37,539 nucleotides of DNA from Paenibacillus sp. VTT E-133291 (GCF_002264395.1 NZ_NFVA01000067.1:1-37539); one strand, 5' to 3'; counted from the stretch's first letter, positions 1 through 8,684 are shown. The notes: generated by a model not told the origin, from the sequence alone. Translations and numbers: made by a program.

Positions 1-54
1 TACACTGTACACTTGACAGGGAGCACTTCAGCCTTCTCTACGGTGGTTTTTTTT

Positions 55-107
55 GAAATATAAGAAAGTATAAGATTAGTACCTATACTTTATATTTTAT
101 ATTTCTC
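55..107. repeat. Family-1 intergenic hairpin repeat, copy 1 (first hairpin only)
   Basis: The arms GAAATATAAGAAAGTATA and TATACTTTATATTTTATATTTC form a long AT-rich stem with a short bulge. The sequence matches the first hairpin of the copies near 24884, 29015 and 37470. A run of eight T lies directly on its 5' side. The second hairpin of the family is absent: the sequence runs straight into the 3' end of the phospholipase D-like gene. It may help end transcription from one or both sides, but that is inference. Confidence 0.7.
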
Positions 108-109
108 AC

Positions 110-1639
110 TTAAAAAGTAGTAAAGCCCAGGTTGGTCTGCAATCGGAACAGGATGTACTTAAACCAGGTCACATCGCTCTGATAGGCCTCAAAGGGTAAA
201 GTGAACACATGCCCCTCGTTATTCCATAGCCGATTGAAATAGGCTTCCATTTCTGTGAACAGCGGCTGATCACGCTTCATAGAAATCCACAGATCATTCT
301 CCAGATTGTAGTCATCCAGATTACGTTTGGTAAAGTTAGTAGAGCCGCCAAGAACGATGGAGCTGCCGGTCTGTTTGGCGATAAAGAGCAGCTTTGGATG
401 ATATTGCTCTTTGGTTGTATTGTACCAACGGATAGAAATTCCACCGTTCGTGCGTTTGTTCAGGTCCATGGCAACTGGACGGTTGGGGATCCCGATTTTC
501 TCACGCCCGAAGGCGTTCTGGTTGGGATCTAGAATTAGGTTTACCTTAGCCCCGCGTGAAGTCGCCTCTACCAACGCATCCAGAATGGCATCATCAGCAA
601 GATAGAACATACCCATCCATACCGTATCCCCCTTCTGGGCGGACCTAATGCCTTGCAGAGCATATTTATACACCTTTCCTTCTGTTAAATAACGAACCTC
701 TAGAGGTTCTGTTGAGGGCAGGCTCTTTTCTGGAGTGAATTTGGGCTTATGAACAAGCAGAGGGCCTGCATCTGAAAGATTGGCTGCTGCTTGCTCGGTC
801 TGGAGAATATCAGCAATAATTGGACCCTTCACCTCCAGCGCAATATTGGAGTGGTAGGCGCTGGCATCGTGAACATTACCAGAGGAAATTAGTGCGGTAT
901 TCTCACTAGCAATAACTTTACGATGGTTCGCCTTTACATTTAGCAGCTTCAGATAGGAACGTGCGGTAATATCCGGTCCTCCACTAGCCATAAGATTGGG
1001 GATAAAGCCCTTACCGGACTGTCCAAACCATTGGATGAAGGTTCGCCAGACGGCCGAATAAGCAGGTGTAGAATCTCGCAGCGCATTAACATCGGTCATG
1101 ATGACTCGAATCCCTACAGCCTTCATTTCTTCGAGAAGATGATTGGGTGCTGAGTTGTAATTCGTGTTGACCTCATCAGTAATGAAGACAATCTCCATGT
1201 CAGGATAAGCTTGCTTCTGTGAGATTAACTTATCTGTCAAAATCCGGCTGACTGGAGGAAATGACTGATCCTTATGGGTATAATCATTAAATAAGAATAG
1301 ATCAATGACTAAGAACTCCTTGGACTCCTCGATAATCTGTATAATTCTAGGGAAAATTTCACTCTCTTGATTGCCAGTATCGGTACCGTCTGGATAGGTT
1401 AGGTCATGCCAGAAGGATACATTATTCACTTTGTATATAGGACTTTCATAGGAAATCCCTGCGGGAAGAGGCTTATGTGTCTGGTATATCATGACGCCGA
1501 TTAACCAGAGAATTAGAATGATGCAAGCCCATATCACTCGTTTGCCGCGTCGTGAAGAGGTGCATTTCTTTGGATCAGGAGAATGGGTTTGATCTTGAAT
1601 GATTTGAGGCTGAACGGATTGTTCGTGATCTGATTTCAT
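110..1639 (-). CDS. Membrane-anchored phospholipase D-like (HKD-type) protein
   Basis: A 509-residue protein with a cytoplasmic N-terminus, one membrane segment at about residues 34–52 and two phospholipase D-type repeats facing outward. The first repeat carries His239-Arg-Lys241, followed by an SGN-type strand. The second carries His414-Pro-Lys416, followed by GGSTNFT. In the classical HxK(x)4D motif the aspartate would be at 246 and 421; here these are Glu and Ala, so both motifs are incomplete. The family transfers phosphatidyl groups (cardiolipin synthases, phospholipases) or cleaves phosphodiesters. Whether this member is active cannot be read from the sequence. The start follows a good AGGAGG site on the - strand near 1647–1652. 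It is the only - strand gene in the window and diverges from idi. The specific substrate is unknown. Confidence 0.8.
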   Translation of the reverse strand: MKSDHEQSVQPQIIQDQTHSPDPKKCTSSRRGKRVIWACIILILWLIGVMIYQTHKPLPAGISYESPIYKVNNVSFWHDLTYPDGTDTGNQESEIFPRIIQIIEESKEFLVIDLFLFNDYTHKDQSFPPVSRILTDKLISQKQAYPDMEIVFITDEVNTNYNSAPNHLLEEMKAVGIRVIMTDVNALRDSTPAYSAVWRTFIQWFGQSGKGFIPNLMASGGPDITARSYLKLLNVKANHRKVIASENTALISSGNVHDASAYHSNIALEVKGPIIADILQTEQAAANLSDAGPLLVHKPKFTPEKSLPSTEPLEVRYLTEGKVYKYALQGIRSAQKGDTVWMGMFYLADDAILDALVEATSRGAKVNLILDPNQNAFGREKIGIPNRPVAMDLNKRTNGGISIRWYNTTKEQYHPKLLFIAKQTGSSIVLGGSTNFTKRNLDDYNLENDLWISMKRDQPLFTEMEAYFNRLWNNEGHVFTLPFEAYQSDVTWFKYILFRLQTNLGFTTF

Positions 1640-1792
1640 TAGTAAATCCTCCTGAAAGTATTACAGTGCGCATTTCTTTAAGTTAATATGCACCGGCATG
1701 TTACCAACCTATTAACACTTAGTGGGGAGAAATGAAGCAGCCTCTGTATTTTTCACTAACCTCATATTGTAAATTCAAGTCTAGGGATATGT

Positions 1793-1798
1793 TATAAT
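1793..1798 (+). promoter_or_regulatory. Extended -10 promoter for idi
   Basis: TGTTATAAT forms a TGn-extended -10 (TATAAT at 1793–1798) about 30 bases before the idi start. No strong -35 is visible, which is usual for extended -10 promoters. Confidence 0.55.
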
Positions 1799-1829
1799 AA
1801 GTGCAGTTTAGGAATAGGAGGAACGGAGC

Positions 1830-2969
1830 ATGAATCATACGCCAGAAGAGGCCGTACCATATGATGCGAATAGGCAGTCTGGCGCGGATCATGACAATGG
1901 CCTACCAATTGTAGAGGTTTCGGACAAGAAGTCTTTATTGCCTGCATCAAGGACAGGTGAACGCAAAATAGAACATGTACGCCTTTGTCTAAATGAAGAA
2001 GTCGGTGGCGTCGGTGTGACTACGGGGTTTGAACAATACCGATTTCGGCATAATGCTCTTCCAGAGCTGAATTTTGATGATATATCCTTGCAGACTACCT
2101 TTCTGGAACGTGAGCTGCGTACACCGCTGCTGATCAGCTCGATGACAGGTGGAAGTGCCGCTACCGGAGCCATCAATGCCCGATTAGCAGAGGCAGCACA
2201 GCGTCGTGGATGGGCGCTGGGTGTTGGTTCTGTGCGGGCAGCGGTGGAGCGCTCTGAGCTAACCGAAACCTTTTATGTGCGGGACAAGGCACCTGATATA
2301 CCGGTTATCGCTAATATCGGCGCCGTACAGCTGTCCTATGGTTTCGGGATTGAGGAATGCCGCCGGGCTGTGGATATTGCTGGTGCAGATTTTCTTGTCC
2401 TGCATCTCAATGGTCTGCAAGAGGTCTTTCAACCGGAAGGGAATACTGGCTTTGCCTCCTTACTATCGCAGATAGCAAACGTATGCCGTGCACTTGAGGT
2501 TCCTGTAGGTGTAAAAGAAGTCGGCTGGGGCATTGACGGTGATACAGCAGCGCATCTTTATAATGCAGGGGTAGCTTTTGTTGATGTAGCGGGTGCAGGT
2601 GGAACATCATGGAGTCAGGTCGAGAAGTTTCGGAGTAGAGACCCTATACGGCGCGCAGCGGCTGAAGCTTTCGCGGACTGGGGTACTCCAACCGCGGAAT
2701 GCATTGCAGAAGTGCGTGCTGTCTCCCCGAAAGGGGCTTTAATTGGCAGCGGCGGCTTGAAGCATGGCGTGGATGCGGCGAAGGCATTAGCTCTCGGTGC
2801 TAATTTAGCAGGTTTTGGACGCAATCTGTTAGGGCCAGCAGTAGATTCCGAAGAGGCGCTAGAAGCTGCACTGGCTCAGGTAGAGCTGGAGCTAAAGATA
2901 GCAATGTTCGGTATCGGAGCTCCCGATTTAGCAACTTTACGTGGGACTCCCCGTTTAATACGTAAATAA
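1830..2969 (+). CDS. fni: Type 2 isopentenyl-diphosphate delta-isomerase
   Basis: An FMN- and NADPH-dependent enzyme that interconverts isopentenyl and dimethylallyl diphosphate for isoprenoid synthesis (quinones, undecaprenyl phosphate). The 379-residue protein has the family's flavin-binding TIM barrel. Visible marks are RKIEH near residue 45, SSMTGG near 103, LHLNGLQE near 190, KEVGWG near 225, and glycine-rich GAGGTSW and GSGGLKHG loops. The first 40 residues extend beyond the usual N-terminus and look disordered. The ATG at 1830 is well supported by AGGAGG at the right distance, so the extension is probably real. The acetyltransferase gene follows after 42 bases with no terminator, so the two are likely co-transcribed. 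Confidence 0.92.
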   Translation: MNHTPEEAVPYDANRQSGADHDNGLPIVEVSDKKSLLPASRTGERKIEHVRLCLNEEVGGVGVTTGFEQYRFRHNALPELNFDDISLQTTFLERELRTPLLISSMTGGSAATGAINARLAEAAQRRGWALGVGSVRAAVERSELTETFYVRDKAPDIPVIANIGAVQLSYGFGIEECRRAVDIAGADFLVLHLNGLQEVFQPEGNTGFASLLSQIANVCRALEVPVGVKEVGWGIDGDTAAHLYNAGVAFVDVAGAGGTSWSQVEKFRSRDPIRRAAAEAFADWGTPTAECIAEVRAVSPKGALIGSGGLKHGVDAAKALALGANLAGFGRNLLGPAVDSEEALEAALAQVELELKIAMFGIGAPDLATLRGTPRLIRK

Positions 2970-3011
2970 ATGAATGTGGTAAATATAGAAGCGAGGAAGT
3001 GAAAAAAGAAA

Positions 3012-3482
3012 ATGATTAAATTGGTTCATATGGATGAGTCCGCCTTTCAATTTTTCTTGGGTCAAGCTACCCGTGACTACGCTGAAGACAAGATTAAAGC
3101 CGGCGCTTGGGATCCTGAAATCGCGATGAAGCTATCGGAAGAAGCAATAACACAATCTCTGCCCAAAGGGTTAAATACAGATGGCGCTTATCTATACTCC
3201 ATAGTAGAAATAAGTAGTGATATCCAAGTGGGATATATCTGGTTTAATGTAAGTGAAGGCCGCGGTGGGCGAGAGGCGTTTATATATGATTTCTACATTT
3301 TCGAACCGTATCAGAGTAAAGGTTATGGCAAGCAGGCTATGATCGCACTTGATGAAGAAGCTCGTGAAATGAACGTCACAAGAATCGGGTTACATGTCTT
3401 CGGTCAGAACAATCGTGCATTTGAACTGTACAAAAAAATGGGATATACCGTAACCGACATTACGATGTCTAAAGATTTATAA
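3012..3482 (+). CDS. GNAT-family N-acetyltransferase
   Basis: A 156-residue protein with the GNAT fold. The acetyl-CoA pyrophosphate loop is seen as QSKGYGKQAM (about residues 109–118), after the strand ending FIYDFYIFEPY. The C-terminal half contains NRAFELYKKMGY, the common helix and strand that closes the acetyl-CoA site. The N-terminal half, which decides the acceptor, resembles no specific subgroup I can name, so the substrate (small amine, antibiotic or protein N-terminus) is unknown. It sits directly after the isomerase gene and ends at a strong terminator, so it closes a two-gene unit. Confidence 0.85.
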   Translation: MIKLVHMDESAFQFFLGQATRDYAEDKIKAGAWDPEIAMKLSEEAITQSLPKGLNTDGAYLYSIVEISSDIQVGYIWFNVSEGRGGREAFIYDFYIFEPYQSKGYGKQAMIALDEEAREMNVTRIGLHVFGQNNRAFELYKKMGYTVTDITMSKDL

Positions 3483-3494
3483 TACTATCCGTGG

Positions 3495-3518
3495 AGACCT
3501 CGAAAGAGGTCTTTTTTT
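3495..3518 (+). terminator. Rho-independent terminator after the acetyltransferase gene
   Basis: The stem AGACCTC/GAGGTCT with a GAAA tetraloop is followed by a run of T. Confidence 0.92.
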
Positions 3519-3585
3519 GTTGTTCTAAGAAATACAATGTAAATAATTGTGATAAATATATTTGAATTAGGAGGAGTAGAAAAAT

Positions 3586-3600
3586 ATGATTATTAAATAA
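3586..3600 (+). other. Four-codon mini-ORF with a strong ribosome binding site
   Basis: AGGAGGAG lies nine bases before ATG ATT ATT AAA TAA (Met-Ile-Ile-Lys-stop). The next gene begins 49 bases further on. It could be a leader peptide or an eroded gene start; nothing shows it is translated. Confidence 0.3.
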
Positions 3601-3649
3601 ATTCCTGAAAATGGATTCGGTGATATGGAATATTAGAAGGGGGATTAAG

Positions 3650-5002
3650 GTGAGACCAAGGTTTGTATTGTCGGTGGTTATATCTGCGACTGCAATACTG
3701 TTAATGGTTAGTTGTAACAGTGGAGATTTGCCAGGGAGAAAGCAATTGGAGTCTGAGCAAGTTCAGGCAAGTCCGAATGCGCCGGTAGTCTCTTCAAAGG
3801 TAGCGGAAAAACTGCCTGAAGCAGCGGTGTCTCCATTGACAGTGAAGCAGAGACTAGAAGACTTTGATTACATGTGGAAGATTATTGAGGAGAATTATCC
3901 TTTCCTGGAGGTGAACAAGCGTCTGAACGGAGTGGATTGGCTTGCGAACAAAGAGGAGCACTGCAATGAAATTGCAGCCACAAAGACGGATGATGAGTTT
4001 TTGACACGAATGGGCTTTGTACTAAGCCAGTTGAACAACGGGCACACGCACTTTATTTCCAAGGAAGATTACCCATGGTTTCTAAAAAGCTATGTTCGAG
4101 CAGGTGTTGGTTTTGAACCTTGGGTGAACGTGTTGCAGCAGCCTAATGTATTGGCCCGTTACAACCAGAAATCTTTAGCAGAGCAGCAAAGCGTTAATGA
4201 AAACAATAACACTGGGAATAGTGGGGAGGTGGGAAGCCAGTCAGGAGTAACTTCTGGGAATGTAAAAAAGGTCATTATAGAACCTAATCAAATAGTGTAT
4301 CTAGGGATGAGAAGCTTTAATGGAAGTCTGATGGAGATGGACAGTTCAGAAATTCATGATTTTCTGGTAGAAGTAAAAGATTATAAAACATTAATTCTAG
4401 ATATCCGTGGAAATGGCGGAGGAAACAGTGATTACTGGAGCATGAATATAGTTCCTCTACTGATTAATAAACCGATTACTTATAATACATATGATCTTTA
4501 TAGGGGAGGCGAATATGTCGAGGCCTTTATGCAGTCACGCCGGCTGACAGAAGGGTTACAGCCAATTGCTAACCTTAAAGATGAGCAGTTGCCTAATATA
4601 CCGCCAGAAGCGCTAACAATGTTTAAAAACTATAACAAAAATGTTGATAACGTAACCCCAAATCAATCTGTTGGCTTCAGAGGGAAAATCTATTTGCTGG
4701 TAGATAGATCTGTATATTCATCCGCAGAAGGATTCGCCGCATTCGCCAAAGGGACCGGGTTTGCTACGGTAGTAGGTGGAAGAACAGGGGGAGACGGTCT
4801 GGGGACAGATCCACTTTTAGCTGCATTGCCTAATAGCGGTTATGTATTCAGGTTCTCCCTCCAGTTGGGACTTAACTCTGATGGAAGCTGCAACGAAGAA
4901 GTCAAGACAGTCCCTGATCTGGAGGTTGACCCCGATAGCTCAAAGCCCCTATTGGATCAGCCGGCGGTGCAAAAGGTATTGCAACTTGCCAAATCCCATT
5001 GA
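3650..5002 (+). CDS. S41-family (C-terminal-processing type) peptidase, predicted lipoprotein
   Basis: A secreted serine peptidase of family S41 (tail-specific protease / interphotoreceptor retinoid-binding type), 450 residues from the GTG at 3650. That start has AAGGGGG six bases before it. The upstream ATG at 3611 has no such site and would spoil the signal peptide. The N-terminus reads as a lipoprotein signal (basic, hydrophobic, then MVSC with Cys22), so it is probably attached to the outer face of the membrane. The catalytic domain shows LILDIRGNGGGNSDYW (near residue 250) and the nucleophile region VYSSAEGF (Ser about 358), followed by GGRTGGDG. An Asn/Gly/Ser-rich stretch of about 30 residues near 180–215 precedes the protease fold. 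No clear PDZ domain is seen. Its target is unknown. Confidence 0.85.
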   Translation: MRPRFVLSVVISATAILLMVSCNSGDLPGRKQLESEQVQASPNAPVVSSKVAEKLPEAAVSPLTVKQRLEDFDYMWKIIEENYPFLEVNKRLNGVDWLANKEEHCNEIAATKTDDEFLTRMGFVLSQLNNGHTHFISKEDYPWFLKSYVRAGVGFEPWVNVLQQPNVLARYNQKSLAEQQSVNENNNTGNSGEVGSQSGVTSGNVKKVIIEPNQIVYLGMRSFNGSLMEMDSSEIHDFLVEVKDYKTLILDIRGNGGGNSDYWSMNIVPLLINKPITYNTYDLYRGGEYVEAFMQSRRLTEGLQPIANLKDEQLPNIPPEALTMFKNYNKNVDNVTPNQSVGFRGKIYLLVDRSVYSSAEGFAAFAKGTGFATVVGGRTGGDGLGTDPLLAALPNSGYVFRFSLQLGLNSDGSCNEEVKTVPDLEVDPDSSKPLLDQPAVQKVLQLAKSH

Positions 5003-5054
5003 AATGGACGCGCTTGGATAAGGCTGGATTGACACATCTGTAAGACATCCGGTG

Positions 5055-5083
5055 TTGCTGGAGAATATGTTCTAATATATAAT
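5055..5083 (+). promoter_or_regulatory. Sigma-A-type promoter for ychF
   Basis: TTGCTG at 5055–5060 and TATAAT at 5078–5083 are 17 bases apart, about 60 bases before the ychF start. Confidence 0.6.
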
Positions 5084-5145
5084 GGTTTAGATCGTATTAC
5101 TTATTCGGATGATCAATTTAGCTGAAAATAGGAGTTGTCATATAA

Positions 5146-6246
5146 ATGGCTTTGAAAGCTGGAATCGTCGGTCTTCCTAACGTAGGAAAATCCACATTGT
5201 TTAATGCAATAACGCAAGCGGGAGCAGAATCCGCAAACTACCCTTTTTGCACGATTGATCCTAACGTTGGTGTCGTTGAAGTTCCGGACGAACGTCTTGA
5301 TAAACTGACTGAGCTGGTACAACCTAACAAGACTGTACCTACTGCTTTTGAATTCGTTGATATCGCTGGCCTTGTGCGCGGTGCAAGTAAAGGTGAGGGA
5401 TTAGGCAACAAGTTCCTAGCTCATATTCGTGAAGTGGATGCTATCGTTCATGTCGTTCGCTGCTTTGAAGATGAGAACGTTACCCACGTGGATGGAAAAG
5501 TAAATCCGATCAGCGACATTCAGACCATTAATTTGGAACTGATTCTTGCTGACATTGAGAGCATTGAGAAGCGGATTGAGCGCTCCCGTAAGAACATCAA
5601 AGGCGGCGACAAGAAATACGCTCAAGAAGTTGAACTGCTTGAACGTGTCAAAGAAGTTCTCTACGAAGACAAACCTGCACGTAGTATTGAATTGTCCGAT
5701 GACGAGAAGCTTATTATCCGTGATCTTCATTTGTTAACATTGAAGCCAGTGCTGTATGCGGCGAATGTAAGCGAAGAAGAAGTTGCAAGTGCAGAGGACA
5801 ATCCTTATGTGCAGCAAGTGCGTGAATTTGCAGCAACTGAAGGTGCTGAAGTTGTTCCGATCAGCGCTAAAGTAGAAGCTGAAATTGCCGAGCTTGAGGG
5901 CGAAGATAAAGCGATGTTCCTAGAAGAACTTGGGCTAGAAGAATCTGGTTTGAATCGTTTGATTAAAGCGGCCTACAAGCTGCTAGGCTTGTATACGTAT
6001 TTCACAGCAGGCGTCCAGGAGGTTCGTGCATGGACCATTCGTAAGGGAACGAAAGCACCCGGCGCGGCTGGTGTAATTCATACGGACTTCGAACGTGGAT
6101 TTATCCGTGCTGAGGTTGTGGCTTACGCAGATCTTGTGGCAGCGGGTTCGATGAATGGTGCGAAAGAACGTGGTCAATTGCGTCTAGAAGGTAAAGAATA
6201 TTTGGTGCAGGACGGCGACGTTATGCATTTCCGTTTCAACGTTTAA
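5146..6246 (+). CDS. ychF: Redox-regulated ATPase YchF (Obg-family P-loop protein)
   Basis: A 366-residue, universally conserved P-loop ATPase of the Obg/OLA1 family that binds ribosomes and takes part in stress responses. The P-loop is GLPNVGKST near residue 8. The switch II region is DIAGLVRGASKGEG near 68–81. The G4 position reads AANVSEEE instead of the NKxD of GTPases, which fits this family's ATP preference. A TGS domain occupies the last 85 residues (FTAGVQEVRAWTIRKGTKAP onward). The length is normal for the family. AGGAG precedes the ATG. It is a single-gene unit with its own promoter and terminator. Confidence 0.96.
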   Translation: MALKAGIVGLPNVGKSTLFNAITQAGAESANYPFCTIDPNVGVVEVPDERLDKLTELVQPNKTVPTAFEFVDIAGLVRGASKGEGLGNKFLAHIREVDAIVHVVRCFEDENVTHVDGKVNPISDIQTINLELILADIESIEKRIERSRKNIKGGDKKYAQEVELLERVKEVLYEDKPARSIELSDDEKLIIRDLHLLTLKPVLYAANVSEEEVASAEDNPYVQQVREFAATEGAEVVPISAKVEAEIAELEGEDKAMFLEELGLEESGLNRLIKAAYKLLGLYTYFTAGVQEVRAWTIRKGTKAPGAAGVIHTDFERGFIRAEVVAYADLVAAGSMNGAKERGQLRLEGKEYLVQDGDVMHFRFNV

Positions 6247-6273
6247 GAGGACTAAAGTTTACCAAGAATAAGA

Positions 6274-6322
6274 GGATCATCTCAGTCGGTAGAGGGTATC
6301 TACTGCTGGGATGGTCTTTTTT
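6274..6322 (+). terminator. Rho-independent terminator after ychF
   Basis: GATCATCTCAG pairs with CTGGGATGGTC around an inner GTAGA/TATCTAC stem, followed by six T. Confidence 0.85.
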
Positions 6323-6345
6323 AAAATATAAGTCATTTATTAAGA
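6323..6345 (+). repeat. Possible remnant of the family-1 repeat
   Basis: AAAATATAAG directly follows the T-run of the ychF terminator, the same junction seen at the copy near 29015. The matching right arm is not present, so this looks like a decayed copy or a chance match. Confidence 0.35.
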
Positions 6346-6385
6346 TGTTTTCGCGTACCGAACTGTAGCCATTTCACAATATCTT

Positions 6386-6394
6386 TGGTATAAT
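6386..6394 (+). promoter_or_regulatory. Extended -10 promoter for prfA
   Basis: TGGTATAAT is a TGn-extended -10 about 85 bases before the prfA start; the -35 is poor. Confidence 0.55.
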
Positions 6395-6479
6395 ATAAAG
6401 TCGTATATCTAATTTTATGATATGTGTTTTAATGTCTTTATTTGCGAATTTGAAATTGAACTAGGAGAGGTGAATTCCC

Positions 6480-7553
6480 TTGTTGGACCGATTGCAATCC
6501 CTGGCGGACCGCTATGAGAAGCTCAGTGAACTGCTTTGTGATCCGGATGTTGCAAACGACAGTAAGAAACTGAGGGATTATTCCAAAGAACAATCAGACC
6601 TACAGCCTGCATTTGAGGCGTATACTGAATATAAGAATGTAATGGAAGAGCTTGAAGCTGCTAAGCAGATGCAAGGCGAAAAGCTTGATGATGAGATGAA
6701 GGAAATGGTCAAGACGGAAATTGACGACCTTTCCAAACGTCAGGTAGAGCTGGAAGAGCAAATCCGAGTATTACTGCTGCCTAAAGACCCAAATGATGAT
6801 AAGAACGTAATCGTCGAAATTCGTGGTGCAGCGGGCGGAGATGAAGCAGCATTGTTTGCTTCCGATCTTTACCGGATGTACACCCGGTTTGCAGATTCAC
6901 AAGGCTGGCGCGTGGAGTTAATGGATGTCAACGCGAGTGACCTTGGTGGATTTAAAGAGGTAATCTTCCTTATTAACGGCCGCGGTGCATACAGTAAGCT
7001 GAAATATGAAAGTGGTGCGCATCGCGTACAACGTATCCCAGCGACTGAATCCGGTGGACGTATTCATACCTCTACTTCTACCGTATCGGTGATGCCGGAA
7101 GCTGAGGCATTTGAGATTGAAATCCATGATAAAGATATTCGTGTGGATACCTTCTGTTCAAGTGGTGCAGGCGGACAGTCTGTAAATACAACCAAATCTG
7201 CAGTACGTGTAACCCATGTACCTACAGGCATCGTTGCTACCTGTCAGGATGGTAAGTCACAGAACTCCAATAAGGATAAAGCGTTACAAGTGCTTCGTGC
7301 CCGTATTTCTGATATGAAACGGCAGGAAGAAGAAGCGAAGTATGCTGGTGAACGGAAGAGCAAAGTAGGTACGGGTGATCGTAGTGAGCGTATTCGGACG
7401 TATAACTTCCCGCAGAGCCGGGTTACAGATCATCGTATTGGCTTGACACTGCATCGTTTGGAGCAGGTTATGAACGGAGAAATCACTGAAATTATTTCGG
7501 CTCTTTCAATTGCTGAACAAGCTGATTTGATGGATAGTATGGACAATGGATAA
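6480..7553 (+). CDS. prfA: Peptide chain release factor 1
   Basis: A class I release factor that recognises UAA and UAG stop codons and triggers release of the finished peptide on the ribosome. The 357-residue protein has the codon-recognition tripeptide Pro-Ala-Thr at 187–189. The catalytic GGQ is at 231–233, whose glutamine is the methylation target of the product of the next gene, prmC. The TTG at 6480 is chosen as start: AGGAGAGGTGA lies just upstream and the resulting MLDRL matches the family N-terminus. A second TTG follows immediately and cannot be excluded. The 3' end overlaps prmC by eight bases, indicating translational coupling. Confidence 0.96.
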   Translation: MLDRLQSLADRYEKLSELLCDPDVANDSKKLRDYSKEQSDLQPAFEAYTEYKNVMEELEAAKQMQGEKLDDEMKEMVKTEIDDLSKRQVELEEQIRVLLLPKDPNDDKNVIVEIRGAAGGDEAALFASDLYRMYTRFADSQGWRVELMDVNASDLGGFKEVIFLINGRGAYSKLKYESGAHRVQRIPATESGGRIHTSTSTVSVMPEAEAFEIEIHDKDIRVDTFCSSGAGGQSVNTTKSAVRVTHVPTGIVATCQDGKSQNSNKDKALQVLRARISDMKRQEEEAKYAGERKSKVGTGDRSERIRTYNFPQSRVTDHRIGLTLHRLEQVMNGEITEIISALSIAEQADLMDSMDNG

Positions 7554-8544
7554 TAATGCTTTGAACGATGGCGTATTTGTCATGTCGGAAGTGAAAAGCA
7601 TCCGGGAAGCCTTTGCGGAGGCTTCTTCTTTTTTGAGCCAGAGCGGTTGTAATGAGCCGCAGCGTAGTGCGCAATTACTGCTTGAGCATGTGCTTGGCTT
7701 GTCCGGGGCAGCGTATTATATGGCGCTGGCGGATTCTTTTCCAGCTGCGGTCAAGGAAAAGTGGGAGGCGGGAGTTACCCGCCGGAGTAAGGGTGAGCCG
7801 GTGCAATATATCATCGGCGAGCAAGAATTCTACGGGCGTCCCTTTGAAGTGACGCCGGATGTGCTTATTCCACGGCCGGAGACGGAGCTGCTCGTCGAGG
7901 CGATTTTGCGGTACGGCGCGGAGCTCTGGCCGGACGGTACGGTTGCGCCGAGTGAACTGGCGCAGGAAGAAGGCGCTGCTTCGTTAGCAGCAGCGCAAGA
8001 TCGTGCGGGCGGCGCGGAAAGTGGACGCGCCGTACGGCCGCTGACCGCCGTCGATATCGGCGCCGGCAGCGGAGCGATCTCCGTCACGCTGGCGGCGGAA
8101 GCGCCGGCGTGGCGGGTCTGCGCCGGCGACATTTCGCCGGAGGCCCTAGCTGTGGCGAAGCGCAATGCGATGCGCTCCGGCACAGCCGTGGACTTTCGGC
8201 TCGGCGATCTGCTCGAGCCGTTCGCGGGGATGGAGACGGAAATTCTCGTCTCCAACCCGCCGTACATTCCCGGCGAGGATATCGCCGGGCTGCAGCGTGA
8301 GGTGCGCGACCATGAGCCGCGCACTGCGCTGGATGGCGGAGCGGACGGGCTGGACCCGTACCGCCGCATGATGGAGCAGCTGGCGCTGCTCCCGGCACCG
8401 CCGCGCCTGATTGGCTTTGAACTCGGCTTCGGGCAAGCCGAGCAAGTGGCCGCGCTACTTGAAGCGGCGGGCCATTGGAAAGAGATCATCACCATTAATG
8501 ATCTGGCTGGAATTCCACGTCATGTGCTAGGTATAGCACGATAA
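7546..8544 (+). CDS. prmC: Release factor glutamine methyltransferase
   Basis: An S-adenosylmethionine-dependent methyltransferase that methylates the glutamine of the GGQ motif in release factors; it is paired with prfA as in many bacteria. The substrate-binding motif NPPY is at residues 237–240 and the SAM-binding GAGSG at 172–176. At 332 residues it is longer than the usual 280–290. The excess is an Ala/Gly-rich insert at about 124–165, between the N-terminal helical domain and the methyltransferase fold. The ATG at 7546 overlaps the prfA stop. The ATG at 7582 is an alternative; neither has a clear ribosome binding site, which fits coupling to prfA. From about 7850 to 8470 the DNA is far richer in GC (67–75% in the stretches I counted) than prfA next door (about 43%). 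Confidence 0.93.
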   Translation: MDNNALNDGVFVMSEVKSIREAFAEASSFLSQSGCNEPQRSAQLLLEHVLGLSGAAYYMALADSFPAAVKEKWEAGVTRRSKGEPVQYIIGEQEFYGRPFEVTPDVLIPRPETELLVEAILRYGAELWPDGTVAPSELAQEEGAASLAAAQDRAGGAESGRAVRPLTAVDIGAGSGAISVTLAAEAPAWRVCAGDISPEALAVAKRNAMRSGTAVDFRLGDLLEPFAGMETEILVSNPPYIPGEDIAGLQREVRDHEPRTALDGGADGLDPYRRMMEQLALLPAPPRLIGFELGFGQAEQVAALLEAAGHWKEIITINDLAGIPRHVLGIAR

Positions 8545-8588
8545 TACTGCCTGCTGTGCAAGGGACTCCTGTTGATCGGGGAGTAAAA

Positions 8589-8618
8589 TTGTATTTTCAA
8601 CCCGACTTCCTTTACAAT
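8589..8618 (+). promoter_or_regulatory. Promoter for the first SEDS gene
   Basis: TTGTAT and TACAAT are 18 bases apart. The second SEDS gene has a similar TACAATAGAA promoter, suggesting that the duplicated unit included its promoter. Confidence 0.6.
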
Positions 8619-8684
8619 AGAATTTAACCGGACTTCTTGGTGAACCATAAAAGAAAGCCCAGATTTAGAGTAGGGAGGCAGAAC

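Noticed and set aside
1686..1715. Sigma-G-like promoter for the phospholipase D-like gene on the - strand
   Set aside because: CATATTA fits a -10, but the only near -35 (TAATA) is at the wrong spacing and mismatched.
7830..8495. Antisense open frame of 221 codons opposite prmC
   Set aside because: It is a by-product of the high GC of prmC; its Ser/Pro/Ala-rich translation has no domain and no ribosome binding site.
8524..8584. Hairpins after prmC as a terminator
   Set aside because: GTGCTA/TAGCAC and ACTCC/GGAGT stems exist but neither is followed by a T-run.
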